DNA of 64,000 nt from Paenibacillus sp. FSL K6-1096 (GTDB taxonomy: Bacteria > Bacillota > Bacilli > Paenibacillales > Paenibacillaceae), in assembly GCF_037977055.1 (NCBI RefSeq), contig NZ_CP150274.1, positions 372,001 to 436,000 of the forward strand, in the 5' to 3' direction. This document shows, piece after piece, positions 9,159 to 18,238 of the stretch. A program made the position numbers and the translations under genes. Under the pieces are notes generated by a model, which was not told where the DNA came from, made no database searches, and worked only from the letters and a program-made list of their open reading frames with translations. Numbering within the stretch: position 1 is the stretch's first letter; each line of letters begins with the position of its first letter.

Positions 9159-10196
9159 TTATTTTACAAAGCTGCTCAGAATATCATCGATGGTCTTGGA
9201 ATTGGCTATAGGACCGCTGTACAGCCAGCTGGTATCTTTGCCGAACTCGTGAACATTCCCTGCCTTGACGGCCGGAATCCCCTTCCAGACAGCCCCCTCC
9301 GTAATCTCAGCTCCGTCTGCCTTGTCACTGTTCACCAGAATGATATGCTCAGCAGTCAGCTCAGACAATTTCTCAAGTGAAATCGGGTTCCACGGTGCTC
9401 TGGACTCCTCAGGAATCTCAGTCACCAGATTCGGAAGCTTCACTCCAAGATCGCCATACAATACCGCACCGCTGCTGCGGGTCTCATCTACGATGAAGAA
9501 GTTCTTTGACACCAACCATAGAACAGCTACTGAATCATCACCGATAGCAGCAGAGACGGCAGCTTTGGCGGAAGCAGCTTTCTGATCATAGTCTGCAATG
9601 ACCTTCTCAGCTTCCGGAGTCTTGTTCAGCAGCTCACCGATCTTGAGCAAGGCTGCTCGCCAGTCACCGCTGACTTCATCGCCAAGTACATAGGTTGGTG
9701 CGATTTTGTTCAACTGGTCATAGAGACCGTTCTGAACTGTGCCTTCCGACTGGACGATGTGGAAATCCGGCGTGAAGCTGGTGACTGCTTCCAGCGGCAG
9801 ATCATAGCTGATCGGCGGAACATCCTTAAGCTCAGCAGCGAGGTATTTCTGAGTACCATTCTTAGTAGACCATTGGGCAACCGGAGTCACGCCAAGCGCT
9901 ACAAGATAATCCTCCAGATAAGAAGCAATGACGCGCTGAGGATTAGCGGGAACAGTCACCTGATGACCCATGGCATCCGTTACGGTCTTCTCCACAGCGG
10001 GTGCGGCAGTTGCTGCAGGTGCCGCTGAAGCCTCCGCAGCAGCTTCCATTGTTGCCGCAGGTGCGGTGGCTGCTGCATCGTTACTGCCTGCATTGCCATT
10101 ATTATTTCCGCAAGCGGACAGCAGCAGTGTTGTGGTCATCAGTCCGGCCACCGCCAGCTTCACACTTCCTGATCCTTGCAGGTTGAACGAAAACAT
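9159..10196 (-). CDS. Iron-siderophore substrate-binding lipoprotein
   Basis: Surface lipoprotein of 345 residues that delivers ferric siderophore to the FecCD-type permease. The start at 10196 is preceded by AGGAGGGG; an upstream in-frame extension of 45 codons lacks a ribosome site. A signal peptide ends in the lipobox LSACGN. A low-complexity Ala/Thr/Glu linker of roughly 45 residues follows, then a class III periplasmic-binding fold starting near VTDAMGHQVTVPANPQRVIA, as in FhuD/YfiY-type proteins. A Fur box lies about 75 bases upstream and a terminator follows the gene. Confidence 0.92.
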   Translation of the reverse strand: MFSFNLQGSGSVKLAVAGLMTTTLLLSACGNNNGNAGSNDAAATAPAATMEAAAEASAAPAATAAPAVEKTVTDAMGHQVTVPANPQRVIASYLEDYLVALGVTPVAQWSTKNGTQKYLAAELKDVPPISYDLPLEAVTSFTPDFHIVQSEGTVQNGLYDQLNKIAPTYVLGDEVSGDWRAALLKIGELLNKTPEAEKVIADYDQKAASAKAAVSAAIGDDSVAVLWLVSKNFFIVDETRSSGAVLYGDLGVKLPNLVTEIPEESRAPWNPISLEKLSELTAEHIILVNSDKADGAEITEGAVWKGIPAVKAGNVHEFGKDTSWLYSGPIANSKTIDDILSSFVK

Positions 10197-10270
10197 TGAG
10201 TACCCCTCCTGTTGTATGTTCCCCTCATGAATGGCAAAAGTCCTGTTACCTTTACCTTGTCTATACTGAT

Positions 10271-10289
10271 GATATTGATTCTCATTCTC
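10271..10289 (-). promoter_or_regulatory. Fur box before the binding protein gene
   Basis: GATATTGAT followed by TCTCATTCTC matches the 19-base Fur consensus at 15 positions and shares the TGATTCTCAT core with the box at 9047-9065. It lies about 75 bases upstream of the lipoprotein gene start. Confidence 0.8.
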
Positions 10290-10364
10290 TCTGTCAACTA
10301 TAAAAACGAAAAACAGCCGCCTCCGCACCACGCAGAGACAGCCGTCTTCATCGAATCTTCTATA

Positions 10365-12182
10365 TTATTTGTGCAAATGGAAAGGTACAGTCGCAATAAC
10401 TATATCCTTCTGATTCATCAGATAAGAGCGGATGAACAAGCTGGTCTGATTATGCAGCACCGCCTGCCACCAGTGCTTGGTCACGAATTGCGGAATGAGA
10501 ACGGTAATATGGTCTGTAGCAGCGGTCTTCCACTCCACGGTATCGATAAACTTCACCAGCGGGCGGATGATGCTGCGGTACCGGGAGCGCAGCACGATCA
10601 GGCGCACGCCCGGGTTCCACTCCTCCCACTTCTGCTCCATCTTATGAATCTCTTCCTCATCGAAGCCTACATATACTGCAACCACATTATCCGTCAGCGA
10701 CTTGGCATAACTGATCGAATGCAGTACGGCCCGGGTAACCCCGGCCACCGGCACGACCACAGTACTTCCCTTAATGCAGGGCTTGTCGGTAGCCGGACAG
10801 ATCCGCAGCTGGTCGGCAATGTTCATATAATGGCGGTGAATCCGGTGGAACACGAAGATCACGACCGGCAGGAAGATGAAGGCCATCCAGACGCTGGAGA
10901 ACTTGGTGATGATGAAGATCAGCGTAATCGTTAACGTGGTCAGCATCCCGACCGTATTCACGGCGAACTTGCTCTGCCAGCCTTGCGGCTTCGTCCGGTA
11001 CCACTGGACCATCATCCCCAGCTGTGACAGGGTGAACGGAATGAATACCCCGACCGCATATAACGGAATCAGGCCTTCTGTATTCCCGTGAAACGCAGCT
11101 ACCAGCAACGCGGACATAATGCCGAGGAAAATAATCCCGTTGGAGAAGCCCAGCCGGTCGCCGCGCACCATGAAGGCATGAGGCAGATATTTGTCTTTGG
11201 CGAACATGAATGCCAGCAGCGGAAAGGCGGAATAGGCTGTATTGGCCGCCAGGAACAGGATCACCGCCGTAATTCCCTGAATGAAGAAGTATAACCCGCC
11301 GCGGCCGAACGTGGACTCGGCAATCTGCGAGACCACTGTCGCCTTCTCATCCGGTACAATCCCGTACCAGTAGGCCAGCAGCGTAATTCCGGTGAACATA
11401 ATGCCGAGAATCAGGCCCATCAGCATCAGCGTTTTTGCTGCATTTTTCTCCGCAGGGGCCTTGAAGTTAGGAATGGCATTGGAGACCGCCTCCACCCCGG
11501 TGAGCGCAGAACAGCCGGAGCTGAACGCCTTCAGCAGCAGGAACATGCTCACGTTCGAGACGGCCGAGCCAATCTCGGGAACGCTGGCATGGGTGCCGCC
11601 GGTCATGTATTTGAAGACCCCTGAGATAATCAGGACAAAGATCGAGACTACGAACAGATAGACCGGGATGGCGATGAAGGACGCCGATTCGGTTACCCCG
11701 CGCAGGTTGATAATCGTTAAGAGCAGAATAACGGATACCGCAATAAGTACACTATGACCATGCAGGCTCGGAAAAGCGGAGGTAATCGCATCCGTACCCG
11801 CCGAGGCACTTACCGCCACCGTCAGGATGTAATCGACCAGCAGCGAGCCTCCGGCCAGGAGGCCGGTATGAACCCCGAGGTTGCTTTTGGCGACAATATA
11901 GGCCCCCCCGCCCTGTGGATAAGCGAAGATCGTCTGCCGGTAAGACAGAATCAGAATGGCCAGCAGGCCCAATACGGCTAATGCAATTGGCAGGGAATAC
12001 CAGATCGCGGTAAATCCGGCGGCGACCAGTACGATTAAGATTTGTTCTGTTCCGTAGGCTACCGACGAGAGCGCATCAGAAGACAGGACAGCCAGTGCTT
12101 TCACCTTGGATAACTTTTCATGATCGAGTTCGTTCGACTTCATCGGACGCCCGATCAATAGTCGTTTTACCTTGCTTACCAT
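10365..12182 (-). CDS. kimA: KimA-like potassium uptake permease (APC superfamily)
   Basis: Protein of 605 residues with about twelve membrane segments (residues 30-430) and a cytoplasmic C-terminal domain of about 150 residues. Length, the N-terminal RLLIGRPMKSNELDHEKLSK stretch and the SSDALSSVAYGTEQ motif match KimA (YdaO) of Bacillus subtilis, a high-affinity H+/K+ symporter inhibited by c-di-AMP. The leader carries a ydaO-type c-di-AMP riboswitch, the same arrangement as in B. subtilis, which strengthens the assignment. The ATG at 12182 has an AGAGGAAC ribosome site. Other APC-family substrates are possible but less likely. Confidence 0.88.
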   Translation of the reverse strand: MVSKVKRLLIGRPMKSNELDHEKLSKVKALAVLSSDALSSVAYGTEQILIVLVAAGFTAIWYSLPIALAVLGLLAILILSYRQTIFAYPQGGGAYIVAKSNLGVHTGLLAGGSLLVDYILTVAVSASAGTDAITSAFPSLHGHSVLIAVSVILLLTIINLRGVTESASFIAIPVYLFVVSIFVLIISGVFKYMTGGTHASVPEIGSAVSNVSMFLLLKAFSSGCSALTGVEAVSNAIPNFKAPAEKNAAKTLMLMGLILGIMFTGITLLAYWYGIVPDEKATVVSQIAESTFGRGGLYFFIQGITAVILFLAANTAYSAFPLLAFMFAKDKYLPHAFMVRGDRLGFSNGIIFLGIMSALLVAAFHGNTEGLIPLYAVGVFIPFTLSQLGMMVQWYRTKPQGWQSKFAVNTVGMLTTLTITLIFIITKFSSVWMAFIFLPVVIFVFHRIHRHYMNIADQLRICPATDKPCIKGSTVVVPVAGVTRAVLHSISYAKSLTDNVVAVYVGFDEEEIHKMEQKWEEWNPGVRLIVLRSRYRSIIRPLVKFIDTVEWKTAATDHITVLIPQFVTKHWWQAVLHNQTSLFIRSYLMNQKDIVIATVPFHLHK

Positions 12183-12317
12183 TGTAGTAACAGTTCCTCT
12201 CTTGGTTGAGTTGAATCGGGGTTCCGTGCGCTGTTTTCATAAGTGGATTTCATAAATGCAGGCACCAAAATAAGCATACGGAAATGATCCGCATGCCTAA
12301 GAGTGCATGGTCATTAT

Positions 12318-12467
12318 CCCACTGTTGCTTACGAGGTTAGCTGGCGGATTCGGGCTGTGGCAGCCCTACGGTTACAGGTCCTGAAACCCGCTCCCGATTC
12401 ACCCCTTTTGGCCAAGGCCAAAGTGTGGTTCCCCCGTTCTTCCTTCCGGAAAATTCAGCGCGTATTC
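12318..12467 (-). promoter_or_regulatory. ydaO/yuaA-type c-di-AMP riboswitch
   Basis: On the minus strand conserved blocks occur in the expected order: GGGGGAACCA, GGGGTGAATCGG, TAACCGTAGGGCTGCC, CCGAATCCG and CAGCTAACCTCGTAAGC. These are the hallmark elements of the c-di-AMP sensing ydaO class. The element ends about 135 bases before the kimA start. High c-di-AMP, which signals high potassium, should turn expression off. Outer limits are approximate. Confidence 0.9.
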
Positions 12468-12485
12468 AACTTCTCACAAGGACTA

Positions 12486-12514
12486 ATATTAAGCTACAAT
12501 GCCCCTTCCGTAAA
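12486..12514 (-). promoter_or_regulatory. Possible sigma-A promoter of the kimA leader
   Basis: On the minus strand TTTACG is followed after 17 bases by TAATAT. The predicted start lies just ahead of the riboswitch, which fits a leader promoter. The rest of 12515-12654 shows nothing convincing. Confidence 0.45.
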
Positions 12515-12654
12515 GCGGTGAAACAAATGAAAAAAGAATGAAAAGCATCCAAAACCACCAAATCAATGATCCGGTAAGTCTAGATCTTTCATTCTCTTTC
12601 ATTATCCCTTTAAGACGTGATTTTACAGGGTTTGTGAAGATATTTGTGCAGCAC

Positions 12655-13089
12655 TTATTCTGCCGTTTCCTCTTCGCGGCCAGTCCATAGCAGAACAGCA
12701 ATTAATGCAAATGCGATGAGGGCCAGCAGAGGGACGGTGATGAACCCGAACCAGTTCAGATAATCCTTGTTGCACGGGACGCCGATGGTGCAGGGAATCA
12801 CCTTGCTGAGTGCAGGAATCTTCTGCTCGGCGTAATGATAGATGGAAATACTGCCGCCGATCAGACTGAGGGGAAGCACGTACGGAATGATCCGCTTGTC
12901 CGCCCGGTAGGTCGCGATCCCCAGCAGGAACAGCTGCGGGTACATGAAGATCCGCTGGAACCAGCAGAGCTTGCAGGGCTCATAGTGCAGCACCTCACTG
13001 AGATACAGGCTTCCCGCTACAGCCACTACACAGACGAACCAGGCCAGATAGAGACAATTGCGGCGGCAGAAGGCGGAGAAGCCGGTCAT
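12655..13089 (-). CDS. bdbC: Disulfide bond formation protein BdbC (DsbB family)
   Basis: Membrane thiol oxidoreductase of 144 residues with four hydrophobic segments. It reoxidises BdbD and passes electrons to quinone. The two redox pairs are Cys39/Cys42 (CKLC) and Cys100/Cys106, as in the DsbB family. The ATG overlaps the bdbD stop by four bases (ATGA), so partner and enzyme are made together. Confidence 0.93.
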   Translation of the reverse strand: MTGFSAFCRRNCLYLAWFVCVVAVAGSLYLSEVLHYEPCKLCWFQRIFMYPQLFLLGIATYRADKRIIPYVLPLSLIGGSISIYHYAEQKIPALSKVIPCTIGVPCNKDYLNWFGFITVPLLALIAFALIAVLLWTGREEETAE

Positions 13090-13838
13090 GGGGTTGCCGC
13101 AGCTCCCGCTGCTTCCTGAATCCGTGCATCAATCTCTTCCATATTAAACGGCTCCTTCACCTTGACTCCATTCACGAACAATGAAGGTGTATTCGTTACC
13201 CCGGAATCCGTTCCTAACTGAATATCCCGGTCGAGCTCCTTCTCATAGGTGCGTTCGTCAATATCCTTGCGGAGGACATCGTAATCTACCGGCAGCTCCA
13301 GCTGCTTGGCAAGACTCACCATGTAGTCAGGAGTGGCCCATTCCTTATCCTCGGCACCCTGATTCGCGTAGATGGCATCGAAGTATTTCCAGAAGGCCTC
13401 CTGGTTCTGGTGATAGACCGACAGCGCAGCGAGTGAGGCGGTACGGGAGTCAGGGCCGATAAAGGCCAGATTCACGAAGTAAAAGGACGCCTTATTCTGC
13501 TCCACATACTGCTGAACGATCTGCGGCTTAATCACTCCAGTGAACTGGGCACATGCCGGACACTTATAATCGCCGAACTCCACGATCTTCACCGGAGCAT
13601 CCTCCTTGCCGAGCCGCATCATCTCGCTGTAATTAAACGAAATCGGAGCAGCATTGGAATCTGAGTCCGTGTCTTTGGAGGCGAGCAGATATAATCCGAC
13701 AAAAATAATGATGACAATAGCTATCGTGCTCACGATCACAATTCTCGTCTTCTGCTTCTGCTGCTCCAGCTCTGCCCTGCGCTTGTCCTGCTTGCTCATT
13801 TGGGGAACCGTGACTTTATTCTTTTTCGTTTTGCTCAA
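13086..13838 (-). CDS. bdbD: Thiol-disulfide oxidoreductase BdbD (DsbA family)
   Basis: Membrane-anchored extracytoplasmic oxidase that introduces disulfides into secreted proteins. A charged N-terminal tail is followed by one membrane anchor (about residues 33-53) and a thioredoxin-fold domain with active site CPAC (Cys93, Cys96) and the cis-proline stretch NTPSLFVNG. It has 250 residues. Translation seems to begin at TTG, with AAAGGAA eight bases before it. It is coupled to bdbC downstream. Confidence 0.92.
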   Translation of the reverse strand: MSKTKKNKVTVPQMSKQDKRRAELEQQKQKTRIVIVSTIAIVIIIFVGLYLLASKDTDSDSNAAPISFNYSEMMRLGKEDAPVKIVEFGDYKCPACAQFTGVIKPQIVQQYVEQNKASFYFVNLAFIGPDSRTASLAALSVYHQNQEAFWKYFDAIYANQGAEDKEWATPDYMVSLAKQLELPVDYDVLRKDIDERTYEKELDRDIQLGTDSGVTNTPSLFVNGVKVKEPFNMEEIDARIQEAAGAAATP

Positions 13839-13930
13839 AGAGAGTTCCTTTCCGTCCTCTGGACTAAGGTGATTAAAGTTCAGTTACTTTTCATTAGTAT
13901 ATAATTAAACCTCTGCTGTTGGCAAACCCA

Positions 13931-15856
13931 TTATCCGGCTTCTGTGGCCCCGGACGAGGAGGCTCCGTCATCCCCTCTGTGGCTTCCAAAGAACACTTCT
14001 GGGGAATGCTCCAGCGACTGCAGTACAATCCGGACGATGAACCGGGTGCCGCCGCCTTCTGCCGGCTCCGCCCAGATCTCACCCTGCATCAGATCGACCA
14101 GCTTCTTGCAAATTGCCAGCCCCAGGCCTGTGCCGGGGTATTTGCGGTTGTGCGAGCCGTCCACCTGAGTGAACGATTGAAAGAGCAGCTTCAGCTTATC
14201 CGGCGCAATGCCGATCCCGGTATCACGCACCGTGAACTGGAGCGCCTGCGCACTCCCGCGGATGCCGTAGGATTCCGCTTTGACCGTAACAGAGCCGGAG
14301 GGAGTGAATTTCACGGCATTGCCGACCAGATTAATCAGAATCTGGCGGATTCTTGCCTTGTCTCCGGCATAATGGTCAGGCAGCCCCTCTTCAATCTCCA
14401 GATGAAGCGATACCGGCTTGTCTTTGGTACTGACCACGAACAGATCTACACATTCCTGCAGCAGTACCTTCAGCTGGAAGGGCTCCTTCGCAAGCGTCAG
14501 CCCCTCCGCCTCCAGGCGGGAGATATCCAGAATGTCGCTCATCACATGCAGCAGCGCATGGCTGCTTGTACTCTGCAGCTGCAGCAGCTCCAGCAGCCCC
14601 GGGTCCGTCAGCTCATCGGACAGCAGCTGGTTGATGCCGATAATTCCGTTCAGCGGGGTACGGATTTCGTGGCTCATGGTGGCCAGAAACTCGCTTTTCA
14701 TCGTAACCGCACTCTCTGCGGCATCCCGGGCCTGAATCAGCTCCTGCTGATACTTCATCAGGGCGGTGATATCCTCGGCTACGATATAGACCAGCTGATC
14801 GGCATGATGCTGCAAGGGAAAGACGGTCACGCTGCAGACCATCTGCTCGCCGCCCTTGGTACGGATCTTCAGCTCCAGCTTGGACGACTGGCCGCGCGAT
14901 GCACGAAGCACAGCCTCCCTGACTGCGTTCTCGTCCCGGTCACTGTATAAGATGTGTTTATAATCCCCCAGTTCCTCTCTTCCATACCCTGTCAAGCTGC
15001 GCAAGGAAGGATTGGCACTGATGATCTTCTTGCGGGCCGGGTCGATACACATCACCATATCCGGGCTATGCTCGAACAAGGCGGTATACCGCTGCTCATG
15101 AAATGCTGCCGACTGGATGATCCGCTGGCGGTCTCTATATAGAAGTCCGAGGACCACCGACACAATGAACAGAAAGGCTCCTCCCAGGATCAAGCCTAAT
15201 ACTGAATCCTTCAGCAGCGGAGTCTGCCCGGTGTAGAGAAGCGATTCATCAGCCTTGAAGACGAACCCGGCCATGGCTACATAATGGATGCCGGCGAACG
15301 AACCGGTCAGCGTGAACACCAGCAGCAGCTTTTTGACACTGAACATGTTATAGGAATTCTCCAGCCATTTAGGATCATAAGACGCAGTAACGACCGGAAT
15401 AATCAGGGCGAACAGCACCGCCAGAATGAGCGAGAACGCTCCCTGCTCATAGCTGGCAGCCATCCGCATCGACCAGATGCCGCTGAAATGCATGATCAGA
15501 ATGCCGCTGCTGAACAGAAGACCGCCCAGCCCCAGATAAGTCCGGCTGCGGGTCCGGGGATTATTAAGCATCACCAGCAGCATATAAGAAGCGGCCACAG
15601 GAATAATCAGGGAGAACGCCAGCAGGAGCAGATCATAAGACACTGCAACGTCCATATGCATGGCGCGCATTCCGAGAAAATGCATACTCCACAAGCCTGT
15701 GCCGAGCACTGCGGATATCAGTAGAATATAACGGGACCCCCGCCGGCCGCGGAGCATCCGTTCTGTCAGGTCCAGAGCGGTGAAGCAGGTCAAGAATGCA
15801 ACGACCACGGAACAAAGGACAAGCAGATCATTGTACGTATTCAGTGTATGCTCCAA
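13931..15856 (-). CDS. MHYT-PAS hybrid membrane sensor histidine kinase
   Basis: Sensor kinase of 641 residues. The N-terminal MHYT domain (about residues 10-230) has seven membrane segments with the repeated MHxxxM motifs thought to bind copper and sense diatomic gases or redox state. A PAS domain follows (about 245-375), then HisKA with phosphoacceptor His396 in MSHEIRTPLNG, and an HATPase domain with NLVGNAVKF, DTGIGIA and GTGLGLA boxes. Start is a TTG preceded by GGGAG. No response regulator gene is adjacent, so its partner is unknown. It lies 92 bases before bdbD on the same strand. Confidence 0.9.
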   Translation of the reverse strand: MEHTLNTYNDLLVLCSVVVAFLTCFTALDLTERMLRGRRGSRYILLISAVLGTGLWSMHFLGMRAMHMDVAVSYDLLLLAFSLIIPVAASYMLLVMLNNPRTRSRTYLGLGGLLFSSGILIMHFSGIWSMRMAASYEQGAFSLILAVLFALIIPVVTASYDPKWLENSYNMFSVKKLLLVFTLTGSFAGIHYVAMAGFVFKADESLLYTGQTPLLKDSVLGLILGGAFLFIVSVVLGLLYRDRQRIIQSAAFHEQRYTALFEHSPDMVMCIDPARKKIISANPSLRSLTGYGREELGDYKHILYSDRDENAVREAVLRASRGQSSKLELKIRTKGGEQMVCSVTVFPLQHHADQLVYIVAEDITALMKYQQELIQARDAAESAVTMKSEFLATMSHEIRTPLNGIIGINQLLSDELTDPGLLELLQLQSTSSHALLHVMSDILDISRLEAEGLTLAKEPFQLKVLLQECVDLFVVSTKDKPVSLHLEIEEGLPDHYAGDKARIRQILINLVGNAVKFTPSGSVTVKAESYGIRGSAQALQFTVRDTGIGIAPDKLKLLFQSFTQVDGSHNRKYPGTGLGLAICKKLVDLMQGEIWAEPAEGGGTRFIVRIVLQSLEHSPEVFFGSHRGDDGASSSGATEAG

Positions 15857-15982
15857 GCGCTCCCGCCCCTTTCCGTAGTCTGATGTAAGGTTCTCTTTTA
15901 CACTTCCTTACCCGCCGCTTATCCTCCCGAATCGCTAAATCCCGCTTTTAGGCAGGAAGATTCTGTAAGAAACAGGGGCAGC

Positions 15983-16013
15983 AAAAAAGCACAGCGCCAA
16001 CCTGGCGCCATGC
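15983..16013 (-). terminator. Terminator after the CNNM-family gene
   Basis: On the minus strand a hairpin with core stem TGGCGC/GCGCCA plus outer GCA/TGC pairs is followed by TTTTTT, just past the stop of the CNNM-family gene. Confidence 0.8.
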
Positions 16014-16028
16014 TTGCAAAATGTAGTG

Positions 16029-17345
16029 TTATGCTCCGGCTTCCTCGGTCAGAAACTGCACCTTCAGCAGCTTGATCCGCGAAATCCGCTTATTGTCTGT
16101 TTCTTCTACAACAAACAGATGATTGTCGAACTCGACCGTCTGCCCCTTCTGCGGGGGATTGACCTCCAGCTTGGAATACAGCCAGCCGCCTATCGTATCG
16201 TAGTCATCGGTCTCCATATGAATGCCAAGCTTGTCGTTGATCTCCTCAATCAGCATCAGGCCGTCTACGGAGTACTCATCCTCCCCCAGCTGCTCGATTC
16301 CGGGGCGCTCTTCGTCGAACTCATCCTGAATCTCGCCGACGATCTCTTCCATAATGTCCTCCAGCGTTACCATCCCTGAAGTGCCGCCATATTCGTCAAT
16401 GAGAATGGCAATCTGGGTCTTGGCACGCTGCATCACCTTAAGCAGACTGCTGATCTGAATGGATTCCGGTACGGTCAGGATAGGACGGATCAGCTCGTTA
16501 TACCTCGGCGCCTGGTCACGGATCATATCCTTGATGTGGATGAAGCCGAGAATATGATCCTTGTCGCCGTCGCAGACAGGATAACGTGTTCTCATGCCGT
16601 CAAAGGCAATCTCCAGGTTCTCCTCCGTCGTCAGATGCGTGTTCAGACAGATCATTTCGGTACGCGGAATCATTATCTCCCTGGCCATGGTATCAGCAAA
16701 TTCAAAGATATTGTCCACCAGGGCCATCTCCGTATTATCAATGAGGCCGCTCTTGTTGCTCTCCTGCATCAGAATGCGGATCTCTTCCTCAGTATGGGCC
16801 GTTGCCAGTTCCGAAGCCGGCGTCAGACGGAAGATCCGCAGCAGGCCGCGCGCTAATCCGTTAACTACCCAGATGAAGGGATACATGATACGGTAGAACA
16901 CATTCATCGGTCCGGCCGTCAGCAGGAGCACTGCCTCCGCCTTATTCACGGCAATCGTCTTCGGAGCAAGCTCACCAAGCACGATGTGAAGAACGGTGAT
17001 GAACATGAAGGCAATAATCAGGGAGATGACGAACACTGTGGTCTCGCCAAAGCCCAGGCCGGTAATCAGCGGTCCGACAATCGTGGCCACGGCCGGTTCT
17101 CCCAGCCAGCCCAGCGCCAGGGAAGCCAGTGTGATTCCCAGCTGGCACGCCGACAGGAAGCCATCCAGATTATGCACGATATAACCTGCCGCCGGTGCTC
17201 TCTTGCTGCCTTCCTCGATCAGCGACTCAATGCGCCCGATGCGCACCTTCACCATCGCATACTCAACCGAAACAAAAAAACCGTTAAGCAGCACAAGCAA
17301 AATAATAAGTCCTACATGTAATATACCGGGTAAAGGGTCGCTCAA
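16029..17345 (-). CDS. CNNM/HlyC-CorC family membrane transporter
   Basis: Protein of 438 residues: an N-terminal DUF21/CNNM transmembrane domain (residues 1-200), a CBS pair (about 215-340, with ILIDEYGGTSGMVTLEDIMEEIVGEI at its end) and a C-terminal CorC_HlyC domain. The family is often annotated hemolysin, but studied members such as MpfA of Bacillus subtilis export Mg2+. The start is TTG, six bases after GGAG. That ribosome site is partly inside a strong leader hairpin, which may affect translation. Confidence 0.88.
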   Translation of the reverse strand: MSDPLPGILHVGLIILLVLLNGFFVSVEYAMVKVRIGRIESLIEEGSKRAPAAGYIVHNLDGFLSACQLGITLASLALGWLGEPAVATIVGPLITGLGFGETTVFVISLIIAFMFITVLHIVLGELAPKTIAVNKAEAVLLLTAGPMNVFYRIMYPFIWVVNGLARGLLRIFRLTPASELATAHTEEEIRILMQESNKSGLIDNTEMALVDNIFEFADTMAREIMIPRTEMICLNTHLTTEENLEIAFDGMRTRYPVCDGDKDHILGFIHIKDMIRDQAPRYNELIRPILTVPESIQISSLLKVMQRAKTQIAILIDEYGGTSGMVTLEDIMEEIVGEIQDEFDEERPGIEQLGEDEYSVDGLMLIEEINDKLGIHMETDDYDTIGGWLYSKLEVNPPQKGQTVEFDNHLFVVEETDNKRISRIKLLKVQFLTEEAGA

Positions 17346-17353
17346 ATTATACT

Positions 17354-17385
17354 CCTATCCGCCGCAGTCTGTGCGGACGGATAGG
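17354..17385 (-). promoter_or_regulatory. Leader hairpin touching the ribosome binding site
   Basis: CCTATCCG pairs with CGGATAGG and CCGCA with TGCGG, giving 13 base pairs with one bulged base and a five-base loop. Part of the AGGAG ribosome site of the CNNM-family gene lies in the stem. It may control translation. It is far smaller than the M-box magnesium riboswitch. Confidence 0.55.
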
Positions 17386-17587
17386 CCCACCTCCTTCGTT
17401 TACACAAAATGTTAGACTGGATCTTACCGCCAGCTATTCCTTTCCGGATCAATTTCCCAAGTTCCTCAGCTCCTGACTGAATCACGAATTATAAATAATA
17501 CTTTCATTATATAAATATATTAGGTGAAACAGCAACCATGCGTGTCCCCTCGAAAAATACAGCATATGTAAGTACGCAAGCATAAGA

Positions 17588-17627
17588 AACGGCTGACCGC
17601 CTTAAACAAAGGGGGACAGCCGTTTTT
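17588..17627. terminator. Hairpin terminator downstream of gerQ
   Basis: AACGGCTG pairs with CAGCCGTT. The T-run is strongest on the plus strand, but the position, 47 bases past the gerQ stop, suggests it ends the minus-strand gerQ transcript. The remainder of 17386-17587 is AT-rich with no gene seen. Confidence 0.55.
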
Positions 17628-17673
17628 GGGCGATTCCATGGATAAACGGCGAAATATGCAGGATATGGGGCGT

Positions 17674-18198
17674 TTAGCCCTTTCGTCCGCCTACCGGATT
17701 TCCGATAACTCCGGGATACTGATACACCAGCGGCTCATCAAAGGTGGCATAGTCGAAGTTCACCATCAAGAGTACAATCCGCTGTCCGGTTGCGCGGTCG
17801 CTGATGATGATGTGGTCGCGTCCGGCCGCTTCCAGCACGCCTGTATAGACTTTGGCATTCCAGTCCTTGTTGTTCTCATAGGTGAAGTAGAAGGTGCCTA
17901 CTTTGCCGAGATTGAGGCGGAAAATGTTCTCGACGTATGACTGTTCGTATGCCGGAGCGGCTGTAGAGACTACCATGCCACCTGGCGTCATCGGGCTGCC
18001 GCTGCTCACCTGCGGCGGTACCGCGCTCATTGAGCCCATAGTACCCATGGTGCCCATGCCTGGCATCATGCCCATTTTACCCATATTTCCGATATGTCCC
18101 ATGTTATTCATGTTATTCATATTATTCATGTTGTTCATGGTGTCAGCAGGGTTGCTCCCCATCATATACGCTGCGGGGCGGTACGGTTGAGTGATCAT
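17674..18198 (-). CDS. gerQ: Spore coat protein GerQ
   Basis: Inner spore coat protein needed for CwlJ-dependent, calcium-dipicolinate-triggered germination. In Bacillus it is crosslinked by transglutaminase. The conserved C-terminal domain spans about residues 85-170, including LNLGKVGTFYFTYENNKDWNAK and a YQYPG end. The N-terminal half is a low-complexity Asn/Met/Gly tract with repeated NNMNNM units. The ATG at 18198 has TTAGGAGGGA upstream. It lies just after cwlJ on the same strand, matching the known functional link. Confidence 0.93.
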   Translation of the reverse strand: MITQPYRPAAYMMGSNPADTMNNMNNMNNMNNMGHIGNMGKMGMMPGMGTMGTMGSMSAVPPQVSSGSPMTPGGMVVSTAAPAYEQSYVENIFRLNLGKVGTFYFTYENNKDWNAKVYTGVLEAAGRDHIIISDRATGQRIVLLMVNFDYATFDEPLVYQYPGVIGNPVGGRKG

Positions 18199-18238
18199 GA
18201 TCCAATTTCCCTCCTAATTGTAAGTAAAGGTGTTTCTT

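Noticed and set aside
12489..12602. 37-codon minus-strand frame with a hydrophobic stretch upstream of the c-di-AMP riboswitch.
   Set aside because: Weak ribosome site, and its 3' end overlaps the predicted kimA promoter; no conservation evidence available.
17674..18198. Asn/Met repeats in gerQ as a possible separate repeat element.
   Set aside because: Low-complexity N-terminal tails of this kind are normal for GerQ; the DNA repeats only within the coding frame.
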